Shown: positions 16,585-26,981, counted from the stretch's first letter. The stretch is 56,055 nucleotides of DNA from Candidatus Hodarchaeota archaeon (GCA_016840285.1 JAEOSR010000158.1:1-56055); one strand, 5' to 3'. The notes: generated from the sequence alone by a model not told the origin. Translations and numbers: made by a program.

Positions 16585-16773
16585 TCATGGGATTTGTTTA
16601 GAAGGACAAGGGGTATCGCCATATGAACAAAACACGCAACAATCACCCACTTCAGGCTGGAGAACAACCTGACAATTCCTACATTTATGAAGAACAACAC
16701 ACTGATCAATAGGCATCTCCAAAGTTTCAACAAAACCACATTTCGGACATGTTAGGGTAGAATTTGTTTTCAT
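16585..16773 (-). CDS. GDCCVxC-motif small zinc-binding protein
   Basis: A 62-residue Cys-rich protein. Start ATG 16773 has AGGAG 5 nt upstream (16779-16783), preferable to ATG 16824. An N-terminal CPKCG knuckle (near residue 8) pairs with HKCRNC, and the C-terminal motif GDCCVFCSYGDTPCPSKQ is the hallmark of GDCCVxC proteins, a family in which some members have selenocysteine; here all positions are ordinary Cys codons (TGT/TGC). Family function is not established, though such proteins often neighbour metal or thiol stress genes. It is 60 nt downstream of the Ste24-like gene on the same strand. Confidence 0.75.
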   Translation of the reverse strand: MKTNSTLTCPKCGFVETLEMPIDQCVVLHKCRNCQVVLQPEVGDCCVFCSYGDTPCPSKQIP

Positions 16774-16833
16774 TACATCTCCTAACCTGTTTTTACCTTC
16801 TAAAATCACAATTGACAAGATCAAATCTGAGAA

Positions 16834-18117
16834 TTAGTTTGATCGCTTATTCTTGACTTTTTTTACACGTTTAATTCGTTCACTAATAGAGGGATGAGAC
16901 ATGAAGAACAACTTTTCCCACCAAGGTGGGTCGATATCTGAAAGATTCTGGTCAGCCATCTTGATAAACAAACTTTTTGCTGTAGCAGAATCCGTGATAA
17001 TAGAAGAAGCAAAATCATCTGTTGCGACTTCTTGTCTTCTTGAGTACCAGAGAGTTGGGATATCAATTCCGAAGGAAAATAGCCAAAAACAAAGGCCAAT
17101 GACTGGAATACTGCTGACATCTCCAATTATTGTAGAATAACTGAAAAGATTAGCAAAGGAGGAAAAAGTTAAATGAGTGAGCAAAAAGATCAGAAAAGTC
17201 GTGAAACTCCCAAGGACGATTCGTTTCCAGAAATCATGATGTTTATAATGACCTATTTCGTGCGCAAGGATCCACTTGATCTCATTTGAAGTATACTTAT
17301 CTAAAATTGTATCCGCAATGATGATTCGTCGAGTATTTCCAAGACCTAAAAGAGCTGCGTTTGATGTGGTTGCCATCTCACCCACACGCCATATGAAAGC
17401 TCTTGTGGTTTTAATACCTATTTGTTCAGTCAATTGTACAAGTTCTGTTGCTAACTCGGGATAATTATTCTCTAATGGGTCAAATTTAAAGAAGAGTGGG
17501 AGTAAAATTATTGGAACTAAATTAGAGAGGATAATAGTGAATAAAACCATTATTCCTGTTGCCCATATCCACCAATAATTTGGGAAAGTCCTCAATAACC
17601 AATAAAAACCTTCAAACATTGGGAAACTAATTATGAAACCAGCAATATTACCTTTGAAATATCTCCAAAGCCATTTCTTATTTGTAAGCTTAGATAGACC
17701 ATATTTTCGTCCTAATCTGGAATGTATGTAAAAAGATACTGGAAGTTCTGCAATATTTACAATGAGAAAACCTACAATAAAGAAAACACCTGTAAGAATG
17801 AAATGTTCCTTAATACCCGTTTCAATCAAAAAATCTCTGAATAATATAGTTATTCTTGAGAGTAGAACAGCTCCTGAAATGAAAAATGAAATGATCATCA
17901 ATCGAATACTATATCGACGAGAGGTGCGCGTATAGGCAATTGCTAGCTCACGGCGTGCAGGGTCAAACTCTGTGATTAATCTTGGTTCAGTGGGGATTGT
18001 TTCATTCATATTTTCATTGTCCACAGTAGTGTGCTTCCTTTCATCTGGTTTATAATAGGGAGAAGACAATTGATTGAGAGAAATTAAATTAATTTCATTA
18101 AAAAAAAGTATTATCAA
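16834..18117 (-). CDS. Ste24/CAAX-prenyl-protease-like M48 metalloprotease
   Basis: A 427-residue multi-helix membrane protease. The zinc motif is HEIGH (H286, E287, H290) at the end of WILAHEIGHYKHHDFW; the third ligand lies in SRRQEVATDDFA and the final HPSISERIKR matches M48. Membrane segments occur at about 70-92, 104-126, 158-178, 183-208, 300-320 and 330-352. The extended ERAFIWR-like segment before MATTSNAALLG is typical of Ste24 rather than HtpX. In eukaryotes Ste24 trims prenylated proteins and clears blocked translocons; the substrate here is unknown. The N-terminal 36 residues look unlike the family, so GTG near 18024 or ATG 18009 may be the true start. It is divergent from the giant pseudo-subtilase. 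Confidence 0.85.
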   Translation of the reverse strand: MIILFFNEINLISLNQLSSPYYKPDERKHTTVDNENMNETIPTEPRLITEFDPARRELAIAYTRTSRRYSIRLMIISFFISGAVLLSRITILFRDFLIETGIKEHFILTGVFFIVGFLIVNIAELPVSFYIHSRLGRKYGLSKLTNKKWLWRYFKGNIAGFIISFPMFEGFYWLLRTFPNYWWIWATGIMVLFTIILSNLVPIILLPLFFKFDPLENNYPELATELVQLTEQIGIKTTRAFIWRVGEMATTSNAALLGLGNTRRIIIADTILDKYTSNEIKWILAHEIGHYKHHDFWKRIVLGSFTTFLIFLLTHLTFSSFANLFSYSTIIGDVSSIPVIGLCFWLFSFGIDIPTLWYSRRQEVATDDFASSIITDSATAKSLFIKMADQNLSDIDPPWWEKLFFMSHPSISERIKRVKKVKNKRSN

Positions 18118-18225
18118 TATTTTGAGTTTTAGTGTACTTCATCATTTCAGGATCTAGAATTTCTCTTGTCCTCTCTTTTATAATAGAAGGGTTTTGTCGA
18201 ACTCTCTCCTCGTAAATTGTCAACA

Positions 18226-18243
18226 TAAAGGTTTTTATTAAAT
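18226..18243 (+). promoter_or_regulatory. Candidate promoter of the giant surface protein
   Basis: An AAAGG purine element followed by TTTTTATTAAATTTT gives a BRE/TATA-like pair about 105-120 nt upstream of ATG 18349. Several other AT-rich stretches nearby could also serve, so the call is weak. A GTGCACA half-site of the RHH-type palindrome occurs at about 18303-18309. Confidence 0.25.
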
Positions 18244-18348
18244 TTTAATATGCAAAGCTTAAAATTCCTTTATTTTTTTTGTCTATATGTCAATCCCCAT
18301 TAGTGCACAAAATGCAAAATTAGATCCTTTGGAGACGAGAAATGAATC

Positions 18349-21300
18349 ATGCAAATCTTTAAAAAGAATCCTTTGTTAATTTTAACTTTTTTGATAGTAT
18401 TAGCTCCACTTGTAGTTGGAGTACAAGTATTTAGAGATACTATGCCAAGAACAATTATCGAATTACTAAATAATGATAAAACGGTAACTATTCCTACATT
18501 GAAAGAAAAATTTGATGATAAAGAGTCAATCTATGTAAGAGAGTCAAGCATTTTCCTTGATAATGTTATAGAACGTCTTAGTATAGGAGAAGATCCAAAT
18601 ACTATTGAGAGTGTATTTCTCTCTTATTCTGGTCGAATGCCTGATCTGCCAGAGTGGGTCGATGTACAAAGGAATTTTAGACTAGTTCCTTTGATACAAG
18701 TAAGTACAACTCTTGAAAATATTCCTAATCTTACAGAAATTCGTCATATCGACACTGTTATCCCTGTTGGAAAAGGGGTATTAGCAAAGTTGTCTAGCTT
18801 TACACAGGATTATAATCCTTACACTGGTGAATTTCCCCTATTACTTAATGAAACAGTTTCTTTGGTTGAAGCTGATAATGATATTACTACTGGTACTGGC
18901 GTCATCATCGCTATATTAAGCACTGGAATTGATGAAACCCATCCAATGTTAGATGATCAAGATGACGACTGGTCAACCAATGACCCTAAAGTCATTGACT
19001 CATACGATGCATGGGATGATATGTACCCGGGTGTAACTGATGATCAGAATGGCAGAGGAACAGCACTGGCTTCAATTGTCGCGGGAACAGGATCCGTTGG
19101 TGGTAGATTAGAGACAGATTTACCTTTCTCCTATCCTTATCCTTACGAGACAGATCCTGAGTATGAAGCCCAAATAAATGCGTCCATTAATATTGGTACT
19201 CAAATGGGTCTAGCACCAGAGGCGTCTCTTTTCGATGTGAAGATCACTAATAATGCTGGAACTTCATATGACGAAGGAGTAGCAATTGCAGGAATCGAAT
19301 GGGCTGTTGACCATGGAGCTGATGTAATTCTATTAGATGATATATCAGCAACGTCTGCAATAATTACAGTGATTGAAGCAGCCACCTCGTATGGAGCCCT
19401 TGTAATCGTTCCTGCTGGTGATTTCACTCCTCCTGGGGGGTATGATGACGATTATATTGCACCTTATTACACAATAAACTCTCCTGCCTCAGCACCTACA
19501 GCATTAACCGTTGGAGCAACCACGGAAACCAATTCATTATGGGTGCAATCTGAGCGAGGACCAGTTCCTGAGACTGAACATTCAAAGCCAGATGTCGTTG
19601 CTCCAGGAGTTTTTATGTTAGGAGCAACCATTAACTATTCATCTAGTGAAGGAACAAACCCTGGTGGTTGGCAAGGAGATCCAGGGGATAATGATGATAC
19701 TCTCTATTTTGATGTATTTACAAGTACAGCAATGGCAGCTGCGGTTACTGCTGGTGTCAGTGCTCGCTTAATCGAATCTTATCCAGGAGCTTCAGCAACC
19801 GCAATCAAAATTGCTTTAAGGCAAGGAGCTACTGATCTTGGATTCAATGAAATGGCTCAAGGAAAAGGGAAAATTAGTTTGTCAGAAGCACTTGATATCT
19901 TAGAGACTGCTCCTAAACAAGCAAACAATACAGTGGGGAACGTGTACAAAAAAGAATTTACAGTTCCGACAGTTATTTATTCTGATTTTTCAGGAAAAAG
20001 GATCCTCGTTGATGGATCGTGGTCAACATCCACCCCCTCAGATGTATATCATGATTGGAGTCAACAGGCAGATGGAAATCTTTCTACATTAGGCGTTTCC
20101 GCTAACTGGCAACAACCTTATGATGATACTGCGAATCAGTACACATGGTATAATGTAAGTTATCCAGGTGCAACAACGGTTTGGTTCACACTCACTAATG
20201 TAACACTAGCAACTGGGGATAATTTTACTATTTATCGATCTTCCATAGCGAATGATCCTTCTCCCACTACTGTAACGTATTCCACGACTACTAATTTTAC
20301 CGGAAGTGCTGGATTAATATCCGCTGATACTAATTATTACTTTAGATGGGGTAGTAATGGAGATGGATTAACAACTGGTCACAGTGTTTTTGGAATTTAT
20401 GGCTCCATTCAACTGAGATTCTATGCTGATACTGGTCGTCCAGGTGGAGCTTTCGAATTTGATGATCTCGTTACTCAACTTACTGACCTTGGAGCTGTCG
20501 TAGAATATTGGTATGCCAATTCTGCAGACGCACCCCCCACATCTACATTATTAGACTTCTATGATGTTTACTTTCTTGGGCAACCATTAGCCGTTACGAC
20601 TGCAGGTATTCCTGGAGAGGAATACTATCAATGGATGGGTGGAAATCTAACGAATTATTTAAATGCTGGTGGTCGGGTATTATTTGTTGGAGATTATGAA
20701 AACCAGTATTACAATGACGCAACGAATGCCTTGGGTGTAACATGGAATTATGGTGGTGGTGGTGGGCCAACAACAGACATTGTGAACCATGCCCTTACAA
20801 CTTATCCTTTTACAATAGAAGAGCTTCTGATAGATGCTCCATATGCCTATTTCACTGGAACCGCTCCATTTCTGGTTCAAGAAAATGGAAAAGCCACAAT
20901 CAAGTATTATGACCAAAATAATGGAAGAGCAGTCTTCGTTGCAGATGAAGATGTATTCAATGATGATTTGTGGGATGATCCTTTCCCGACAAATCCCACC
21001 CCTGGACGATATAATAATTCCCAATTGGCAATGAATATTTTCTATTGGTTAACTGGCGTCATTTACCAATCAGGAGCACGAGACGATGGCGGTGAAGAGC
21101 ATTTCGAGCTCATTTCATATGAATACCAGTCAATTATGACTGACGAAGACCTGTGGGAGGTTGAGATTGTTCTCCAGAATGTTGGTAATTTCACCAGTCA
21201 AGCATGGGTGGCTTTTGGATTTGATTACACCCCAACATCATACACGTTAGGTTTTGGCGCGATCGGTAATCCAGATGGAATAATGGATACAGCTGGAGAG

Positions 21301-24090
21301 GATAATGCTAATGATACTTGGCAACTTCCTGCTGATGGAGATATCAATACATTGCAATCAGACACCATCATTGAGTTTTACTACAATATTTCAGATAATT
21401 ATCCGATAGATCAGATTGCGATGCCTTATATTGAAATAACTGCCTCTGGAATGGATCGAGAAACAGCAGAATGTCTTTTGAAATTAAATGATCATCAACT
21501 TGGTCCGATTTATGAGACGAATAGCACCGTTGGTGGATCTGGATCGATGTACTATCCTATCCACCCTATTAGCAGATTACAACAATATAACAACAGATTA
21601 GAAATTACTGTACCAGCGTCAATCAGTTTAACTTTGGAATCATTCAGGATTTTGGGGTACAATTTTAGTAATTCGTTAGGTACTCAACATGTTGTCACAT
21701 CAAATATCGCTCCTGATCAGAACACAGCTATAACATTTCAATACACTCCCCCTGATCTAGATGGACCAGCTTATTATGAACCTGAAATCATATTCACACC
21801 CTACAATATGACCCACGCTCAATTCTCGCCTGGATATGCATCTATATTATTCAAAGAAGTGGGTTTAACCGTCGATTACGGACTCATTGAGCCACTTCAT
21901 TATGACGAATTAGGCACACAAGTGTACGCGATTCCTAAGACAGGCCGACAAGGAGATCTTCCGCTCTTATATGATATTACCCCTGGATCTCTGGATACAT
22001 CATCGAGTACGAAGATTGTTCGATTCCCAGGCGATATTCGAGTTGATGGACTCACCGTGATGAGTAGTACGATCGTTGATGATCCAAGTTTAAGGTTATC
22101 AGGCACTATTACTTCTGTAATTGGACTTGGTAATTATTCAGAATCATCGCTAGGAATAGGTTCTTATATGACGCCTGATTTAGCACCAGAAATTTTCATA
22201 GTAAATGATACATGGGCCTCAACAGTTCAACTAAATATGAAATACCTGAACCATTCCTCCATTGGGCCTATTCTTCAAGTTGACATCCCTCAAACCCAGT
22301 CACCAACCACTTTTAGCGGCACTCTTTCTTTAATTTCGAATGGAACATCTCTATATGAAATTACACTCCAGTTAACTATCAGTAATCCATTATCTTCGTT
22401 CCTGCTCCTTGATTATTTGGATGTCTTCCAAAGTCCTGCTGAATATCTTGAACGAGACTATGATAAACTCTGGGATCAGTTATTTGAGATGTGGCAAATA
22501 GCTGCTGAGGCTGGATATGACATTGATTCGCTCTCTCAAACTTGGTATCTGTATGGCCATCGAACTCATGATGATAGCGTAGCCACCGATCCCTTTGATT
22601 TCTTAGATAAACACGTTTGTGATGTTCCCCTAGAAGAAGATCTTCCATATGAAGGACTTATCACTGCTGATCTAGATGATACATTCAATCCAGGGTATTT
22701 GAGTAATTTCTTTGATAGAGGTGGTAATCTAATTCAGCTTGGAATTGGCGGACCAGTACCAGGTAACGGTGACCACTTGGGGCCTGATTTTACTGCAGAT
22801 ATTGACTATCATGATAGAGAAGAGGAGATGACAACTCTCGTGAGCGGATCTGATTCAACTAATCCCCTGATGGATGCTGTCGATCAGCTGTTCTACCTTG
22901 GTGGGGGTTATATGATAGTTGATCAAGAGAGTTACGATGAACAATTGACTTACGATGTAATTACTGGCCAAAATTGGCTATTTAGCGGCCCCATTATAGC
23001 ACCCAACCGTGATATAGCATTCATTTATCATGATGCGGTTTATCCCGATCGCTTTGGGTATGATCAAGGAAAATATGCCAATCTCGCACAGACCTATAAA
23101 GGATTAAAGATCGTTGTAGGATCAGCAAGTATGACCCAAAGTTGGTTCCTCGAACAGACTGATTATTGGGCCTATGGGTCAATGAAATACGCAGTAGAAC
23201 AAAATATCATTGCTGAAGCTTTCAGTGTCGATTTAGATAATAAAAAGTTTGTTGAAAACATCTTTAGAGTCGGTGGCAATAAAGCTCCTACAATAGAGTC
23301 AATAAACATGTCAACACCTCATGTAGGACCTGGAGATTATGTAACTGTACGGGTTAAAGTTTCTGATGATCTAGAGAACCCCTCTGATTTGACTGTATTA
23401 TGTCCAGAGAAAGTAACTCCTGGAATGACCTACATAAATTGTTCTTATGACTCCAATTCTAGCGCGTTTGTTGGAAGCTTCGCAGTTGTTGACACCTCCC
23501 TAATTGATAATTGGAACATCTATGTCATCGATGATTTCTTTAGGATCACTGAAGCTGTCGATGGGGTAAAACGCTTTTTAATTCCTGAAATGAATGTAAA
23601 ACCTGTCGCTTGGATTCCATTTAACGATGAAATGAACTATTATTCGGTCATTGACGTGGAACAGGGTGAATTGCTCTCTTTTGCGTTTTATTACGACGAT
23701 TTCGAAGATGGAGATGCAATTATATGCAATATAAGTTTGGTTCATTATCTCAATGAAGAAGAAACAGAAATAATTAATTCAGAGCTATTTGCTGGATTGG
23801 GTCAAGGTATATTCTTAGTAGATACTAGTGATTTAAAGAGTGGAACTCATGTAGTTTTTGCATATGTCACAGACACAGACGGTGGTACAGCAGAATACCC
23901 ACTAGCAGGGTTCAATATCGGCAAGGGAACTCTCTATAAACCGAAACCAGGAGCAGCAGGCATTGATCCAGTCCCAATTATCATTGGGGGGGGTGCCGTG
24001 CTAGGTGTCGCTGGAGCAATCGGTGGTGGATGGTACTTCTTGTTACATAAACGAGGTATAGGGATCAGAGATCTTTTCCGAAGAGATTAA
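18349..24090 (+). CDS. Giant surface protein: inactive subtilase-like domain plus GIFT-like domains
   Basis: A 1913-residue exported protein. A signal segment covers about 8-26. Residues 180-515 have the subtilisin (S8) fold signature, but catalytic positions are replaced: the Asp motif reads AILSTGID (S191), the His motif GRGTALAS (R236), the Ser motif STAMAAAVTAG (A461), and the oxyanion Asn is D358. It should therefore be a pseudoprotease. Residues about 690-905 form a class-I-glutaminase-like (GIFT/DUF4350-type) domain with GGRVLFVGDYE and GRAVFVADEDVF; a second related region spans about 1345-1630. Beta-rich domains fill the spaces. A Gly-rich membrane helix (about 1878-1902) and basic tail anchor it outward. 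S8 followed by GIFT recalls eukaryotic site-1 protease. No accessory gene is in the same operon; a T-tract ends it at 24103. Confidence 0.8.
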   Translation: MQIFKKNPLLILTFLIVLAPLVVGVQVFRDTMPRTIIELLNNDKTVTIPTLKEKFDDKESIYVRESSIFLDNVIERLSIGEDPNTIESVFLSYSGRMPDLPEWVDVQRNFRLVPLIQVSTTLENIPNLTEIRHIDTVIPVGKGVLAKLSSFTQDYNPYTGEFPLLLNETVSLVEADNDITTGTGVIIAILSTGIDETHPMLDDQDDDWSTNDPKVIDSYDAWDDMYPGVTDDQNGRGTALASIVAGTGSVGGRLETDLPFSYPYPYETDPEYEAQINASINIGTQMGLAPEASLFDVKITNNAGTSYDEGVAIAGIEWAVDHGADVILLDDISATSAIITVIEAATSYGALVIVPAGDFTPPGGYDDDYIAPYYTINSPASAPTALTVGATTETNSLWVQSERGPVPETEHSKPDVVAPGVFMLGATINYSSSEGTNPGGWQGDPGDNDDTLYFDVFTSTAMAAAVTAGVSARLIESYPGASATAIKIALRQGATDLGFNEMAQGKGKISLSEALDILETAPKQANNTVGNVYKKEFTVPTVIYSDFSGKRILVDGSWSTSTPSDVYHDWSQQADGNLSTLGVSANWQQPYDDTANQYTWYNVSYPGATTVWFTLTNVTLATGDNFTIYRSSIANDPSPTTVTYSTTTNFTGSAGLISADTNYYFRWGSNGDGLTTGHSVFGIYGSIQLRFYADTGRPGGAFEFDDLVTQLTDLGAVVEYWYANSADAPPTSTLLDFYDVYFLGQPLAVTTAGIPGEEYYQWMGGNLTNYLNAGGRVLFVGDYENQYYNDATNALGVTWNYGGGGGPTTDIVNHALTTYPFTIEELLIDAPYAYFTGTAPFLVQENGKATIKYYDQNNGRAVFVADEDVFNDDLWDDPFPTNPTPGRYNNSQLAMNIFYWLTGVIYQSGARDDGGEEHFELISYEYQSIMTDEDLWEVEIVLQNVGNFTSQAWVAFGFDYTPTSYTLGFGAIGNPDGIMDTAGEDNANDTWQLPADGDINTLQSDTIIEFYYNISDNYPIDQIAMPYIEITASGMDRETAECLLKLNDHQLGPIYETNSTVGGSGSMYYPIHPISRLQQYNNRLEITVPASISLTLESFRILGYNFSNSLGTQHVVTSNIAPDQNTAITFQYTPPDLDGPAYYEPEIIFTPYNMTHAQFSPGYASILFKEVGLTVDYGLIEPLHYDELGTQVYAIPKTGRQGDLPLLYDITPGSLDTSSSTKIVRFPGDIRVDGLTVMSSTIVDDPSLRLSGTITSVIGLGNYSESSLGIGSYMTPDLAPEIFIVNDTWASTVQLNMKYLNHSSIGPILQVDIPQTQSPTTFSGTLSLISNGTSLYEITLQLTISNPLSSFLLLDYLDVFQSPAEYLERDYDKLWDQLFEMWQIAAEAGYDIDSLSQTWYLYGHRTHDDSVATDPFDFLDKHVCDVPLEEDLPYEGLITADLDDTFNPGYLSNFFDRGGNLIQLGIGGPVPGNGDHLGPDFTADIDYHDREEEMTTLVSGSDSTNPLMDAVDQLFYLGGGYMIVDQESYDEQLTYDVITGQNWLFSGPIIAPNRDIAFIYHDAVYPDRFGYDQGKYANLAQTYKGLKIVVGSASMTQSWFLEQTDYWAYGSMKYAVEQNIIAEAFSVDLDNKKFVENIFRVGGNKAPTIESINMSTPHVGPGDYVTVRVKVSDDLENPSDLTVLCPEKVTPGMTYINCSYDSNSSAFVGSFAVVDTSLIDNWNIYVIDDFFRITEAVDGVKRFLIPEMNVKPVAWIPFNDEMNYYSVIDVEQGELLSFAFYYDDFEDGDAIICNISLVHYLNEEETEIINSELFAGLGQGIFLVDTSDLKSGTHVVFAYVTDTDGGTAEYPLAGFNIGKGTLYKPKPGAAGIDPVPIIIGGGAVLGVAGAIGGGWYFLLHKRGIGIRDLFRRD

Positions 24091-24101
24091 CCATTCTCCT
24101 C

Positions 24102-24112
24102 CTTTTTTTCCA
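24102..24112 (+). terminator. T-tract terminator after the giant surface protein
   Basis: CCTTTTTTTCC begins about 12 nt after the stop codon; a second run (CCCCTTTTTTATT) follows near 24131-24142. Both fit archaeal U-rich termination. Confidence 0.45.
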
Positions 24113-24349
24113 CATTTTGGTTCTCTTCACCCCTTTTTTATTGCTATGCTGATGATAAAATACGCGATCTCGTAGATCAGAAAATTTTCCATTAACTGCC
24201 ATTATTATTAACTATTTATGGATAGATACATTTCTATATTTTAGTTGTAATCCTTATTAGATTGTTCTTAATTTTCAAATATCAGATTATAGTTTAAGAA
24301 ATTCAGAACTAGGAGCTAAATTCAACATCAAATATCGGAATTAATCCTT

Positions 24350-25762
24350 ATGAAGCTATATAACTCCTTAACTCGAAGTAAAGAAGAATTTGTTACCATT
24401 GAGGAGAAAAAAGTCCGCTTTTACTCTTGTGGACAGACTGTTTACGAGGATGCCCATATTGGAAACGCTAGAACTTATTCCTACTGGGATACTTTAGTCA
24501 GGTATCTCCGTTGGAGAGGAAATGATGTCTTTTGGGTTCAAAACTTTACAGATGTTGGGCACCTAACAGATGATGCTGATAGTGGTGAAGACAAGATAAT
24601 ACGTACAGCCAAAGCGAAAGCGATCCAACCAATGGTTTTAGTAGAAACGAAAATTCGGCAATTTTTCGAGGACATGGATGCTATCAATATCCAAAGAGCG
24701 GATATTTATCCCCGCGCAACAGCCGAGATCCCTGAAATGATTGAATTTGTTAAAGATTTACTTGTAAAAGGTTATGCGTACGAGGTAAATGGCTCAATAT
24801 ATTTTGATGTGACGAAATTTCCATCTTATGGAGAGCTAAGCCCATCTTCGTATTCTGAAGAGTCAGCAGGCGCTCGAATTGCCGTTAATCCTGAGAAACG
24901 AGATCCTAGGGATTTTGCACTATGGATTCGAGCTCCTCCAGAACATCTAATGAAATGGTCATCCCCTTGGGGTCTTGGTTATCCTGGTTGGCACCTTGAG
25001 TGCAGTGTGATGTCTCAAAAATATCTGGGTACTACTTTAGACATTCATGGTGGGGGAATAGATCATCTTTATCTGCATCACCCGAATGAAATTGCTCAAT
25101 CTGAAGCTCGCACAGGTGAGAAGTTTGTGAACTACTGGTTACATGCTGCTTTTCTCACTGTTGATGGTGAACGGATGGGGAAATCTAAAGGAAACTTCAT
25201 CCTGGTACGTGATCTACTTAAAGAATATGATCCTATGCTTATCAGGTTATTTTTAATCAACTCTCATTATCGTAAAAGCGTAGACTTCAACCAAGATGCG
25301 CTCATTCAAATTCAAGTTCTTCTTGATCGAATTAGAACGACAATTGCTTCCATTGATCAAGCATCAGGTGGAACTAAATCTGATCTGAATACTTCAATAA
25401 CTGAAGTTGAGACAGATTTTGTTGCAGCAATGGATGATGACTTAAATACAGTTGGAGCATTGCAAGCTATCATGCAGTTTATCAAAAAAGTAAATACATC
25501 TCTAGATAATGAAAAATCTCTCCTAGAAGAAGCAAAAGATAAAATTATTGTATTGATTGGAATCTTAGGGATTTCTCTTCAAGATGAAACAAAACAGGGA
25601 ACAGTTTCAATTTCAGCTCTGGTTGATATGATGGTAGCTTTGAGGGACAAATTACGTGAAGCAAAGCAATATGCGTTTTCTGATCAGATCAGGACGGAGC
25701 TTTTAGAGTTGGGTATTCAACTTGAAGACAAACCAGAAGGGACAATTTGGAAAATAAAATAA
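24350..25762 (+). CDS. cysS: Cysteinyl-tRNA synthetase
   Basis: A 470-residue class I synthetase that charges tRNA-Cys. [18 protein letters not shown] carries zinc ligand C27 and the HIGH motif as HIGN (36-39); [10 protein letters not shown] supplies another zinc Cys, and the KMSKS loop is RMGKSK (275-280). The length and the C-terminal DALR-type helical region (about 345-470) are normal. The first adenylate motif ends in Asn instead of His, seen in some CysRS. It is transcribed alone and is convergent with the C-S lyase gene of the amino-acid operon. Confidence 0.95.
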   Translation: MKLYNSLTRSKEEFVTIEEKKVRFYSCGQTVYEDAHIGNARTYSYWDTLVRYLRWRGNDVFWVQNFTDVGHLTDDADSGEDKIIRTAKAKAIQPMVLVETKIRQFFEDMDAINIQRADIYPRATAEIPEMIEFVKDLLVKGYAYEVNGSIYFDVTKFPSYGELSPSSYSEESAGARIAVNPEKRDPRDFALWIRAPPEHLMKWSSPWGLGYPGWHLECSVMSQKYLGTTLDIHGGGIDHLYLHHPNEIAQSEARTGEKFVNYWLHAAFLTVDGERMGKSKGNFILVRDLLKEYDPMLIRLFLINSHYRKSVDFNQDALIQIQVLLDRIRTTIASIDQASGGTKSDLNTSITEVETDFVAAMDDDLNTVGALQAIMQFIKKVNTSLDNEKSLLEEAKDKIIVLIGILGISLQDETKQGTVSISALVDMMVALRDKLREAKQYAFSDQIRTELLELGIQLEDKPEGTIWKIK

Positions 25763-25790
25763 TATCCGCTTGTCAAACAGCCATGATTTA

Positions 25791-26981
25791 TTAATTAAAT
25801 GCCTGTGTAATTCGTTCCAGAGATTCTTTTAATATAGAAAGGGGGCATGCAATATTAATTCGTTCAAATCCCTCTCCTCCCGCTCCAAATTTATACCCTG
25901 AGTCCAGGGCTAATTTTGCTTCCTCAAGCATCTTTTTTTCTAATTCTTTGTGATCGAGTCCAACTCCTCGGAAATCTAACCAAACTAGGTATGTTCCTTC
26001 AGGATCAATAACAGAGACTGTAGGAAGATTTCTGTCAATAAATGACTTTAAGAAATCTAAATTACGCTCAAGTACTTGGATAAGGGAGTTCAACCATTCT
26101 TCTCCCTCGTCATACGCTACTTGTAAAGCTAATGCGCCGAAAGCATTAGGAATTGTGAGAGCATTGGCCTCCATCTGAACTTTAAATCTATCTCGAAGTT
26201 TGTCATTTGAAATTATAACATTGGAATGTTGAAAACCTGCAAGATTAAACGTTTTACTTCCTGCAGTGCATGTAACGGAGTTTTGTGCAAATTCTTCTGA
26301 TATTGAGGCAAATACAATATGTTTATACTTAGGATATACTAAATCACAGTGAATTTCATCTGAAATAACTAAAATATCATTCTCTATACAGATTTCTCCC
26401 AATCTAGTCAATTCTTCTCTTGACCATACTCTACCTACAGGATTATGAGGACTACAAAGGATCAAAGCTTTTGTGCGAGGATCTTTGGCTTTCTCTTCAA
26501 GATCATCAAAATTCATCTGATAGTAGGACTCATCTAATTCCAGTTGATTAGAAACAACTCTCCGACCGTTGTTCTTTATAATGGAAGCAAAGGGATAATA
26601 AACAGGATCTTGAATGATTACTTTATCTCCAGGATTTGTAAACCTCTGAATTAGGTATGTACAAGCTTGAACAATGCCAGGAGAAAAAACAAGCCAATCC
26701 TCATGCAAAGTCCAACTATGACGACGCTTAAACCAGTTTACAATGGAGCTGTTGTATCTTATAGGATCAGGGCCAGTGTACCCAAATATACCATGTTTTA
26801 CTCTTTTTACAAGTGCGTCAATGACTGGTTGAGGAGCCCTGAAATCCATGTCTGCGACCCATAATGGCAATAAATCTTCTTTTCCAAACAGTTTCTTTAA
26901 ATAGAAAGGATCCCATTTAATGGATCCTGTATTTGAACGATCTATAACTTCATCGAAAATACTCATGTCAATATTTGCCAT
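25791..26981 (-). CDS. MalY/PatB-type cystathionine beta-lyase (C-S lyase)
   Basis: A 396-residue fold-type I PLP enzyme. FDEVIDRSNTGSIKWD at the N-terminus, LPLWVADMDF, GYTGPD, the SPHNPVGRVW substrate motif, ISDEIHCDL and the lysine motif GSKTFNLAGFQ define the MalY/PatB group, which cleaves cystathionine or cysteine C-S bonds to give homocysteine or sulfide with pyruvate and ammonia. It is the last gene of a five-gene operon with homoserine dehydrogenase, 39 nt after the AOR gene, consistent with methionine/cysteine metabolism. A general aminotransferase role is possible but less likely. Confidence 0.85.
   Translation of the reverse strand: MANIDMSIFDEVIDRSNTGSIKWDPFYLKKLFGKEDLLPLWVADMDFRAPQPVIDALVKRVKHGIFGYTGPDPIRYNSSIVNWFKRRHSWTLHEDWLVFSPGIVQACTYLIQRFTNPGDKVIIQDPVYYPFASIIKNNGRRVVSNQLELDESYYQMNFDDLEEKAKDPRTKALILCSPHNPVGRVWSREELTRLGEICIENDILVISDEIHCDLVYPKYKHIVFASISEEFAQNSVTCTAGSKTFNLAGFQHSNVIISNDKLRDRFKVQMEANALTIPNAFGALALQVAYDEGEEWLNSLIQVLERNLDFLKSFIDRNLPTVSVIDPEGTYLVWLDFRGVGLDHKELEKKMLEEAKLALDSGYKFGAGGEGFERINIACPLSILKESLERITQAFN

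Noticed and set aside
16585..16773. Selenocysteine in the GDCCVxC protein
   Set aside because: All cysteine positions are TGT or TGC; there is no in-frame TGA before the real stop.
22379..22648. Minus-strand frame inside the giant surface protein
   Set aside because: Shadow of a strongly coding plus-strand gene, with no start signal or recognisable sequence.
24113..24349. tRNA or other structured RNA before cysS
   Set aside because: No cloverleaf-like arms or GTTCRANNC loop can be found; the region is plain AT-rich spacer. No tRNA or rRNA was found elsewhere in the window.
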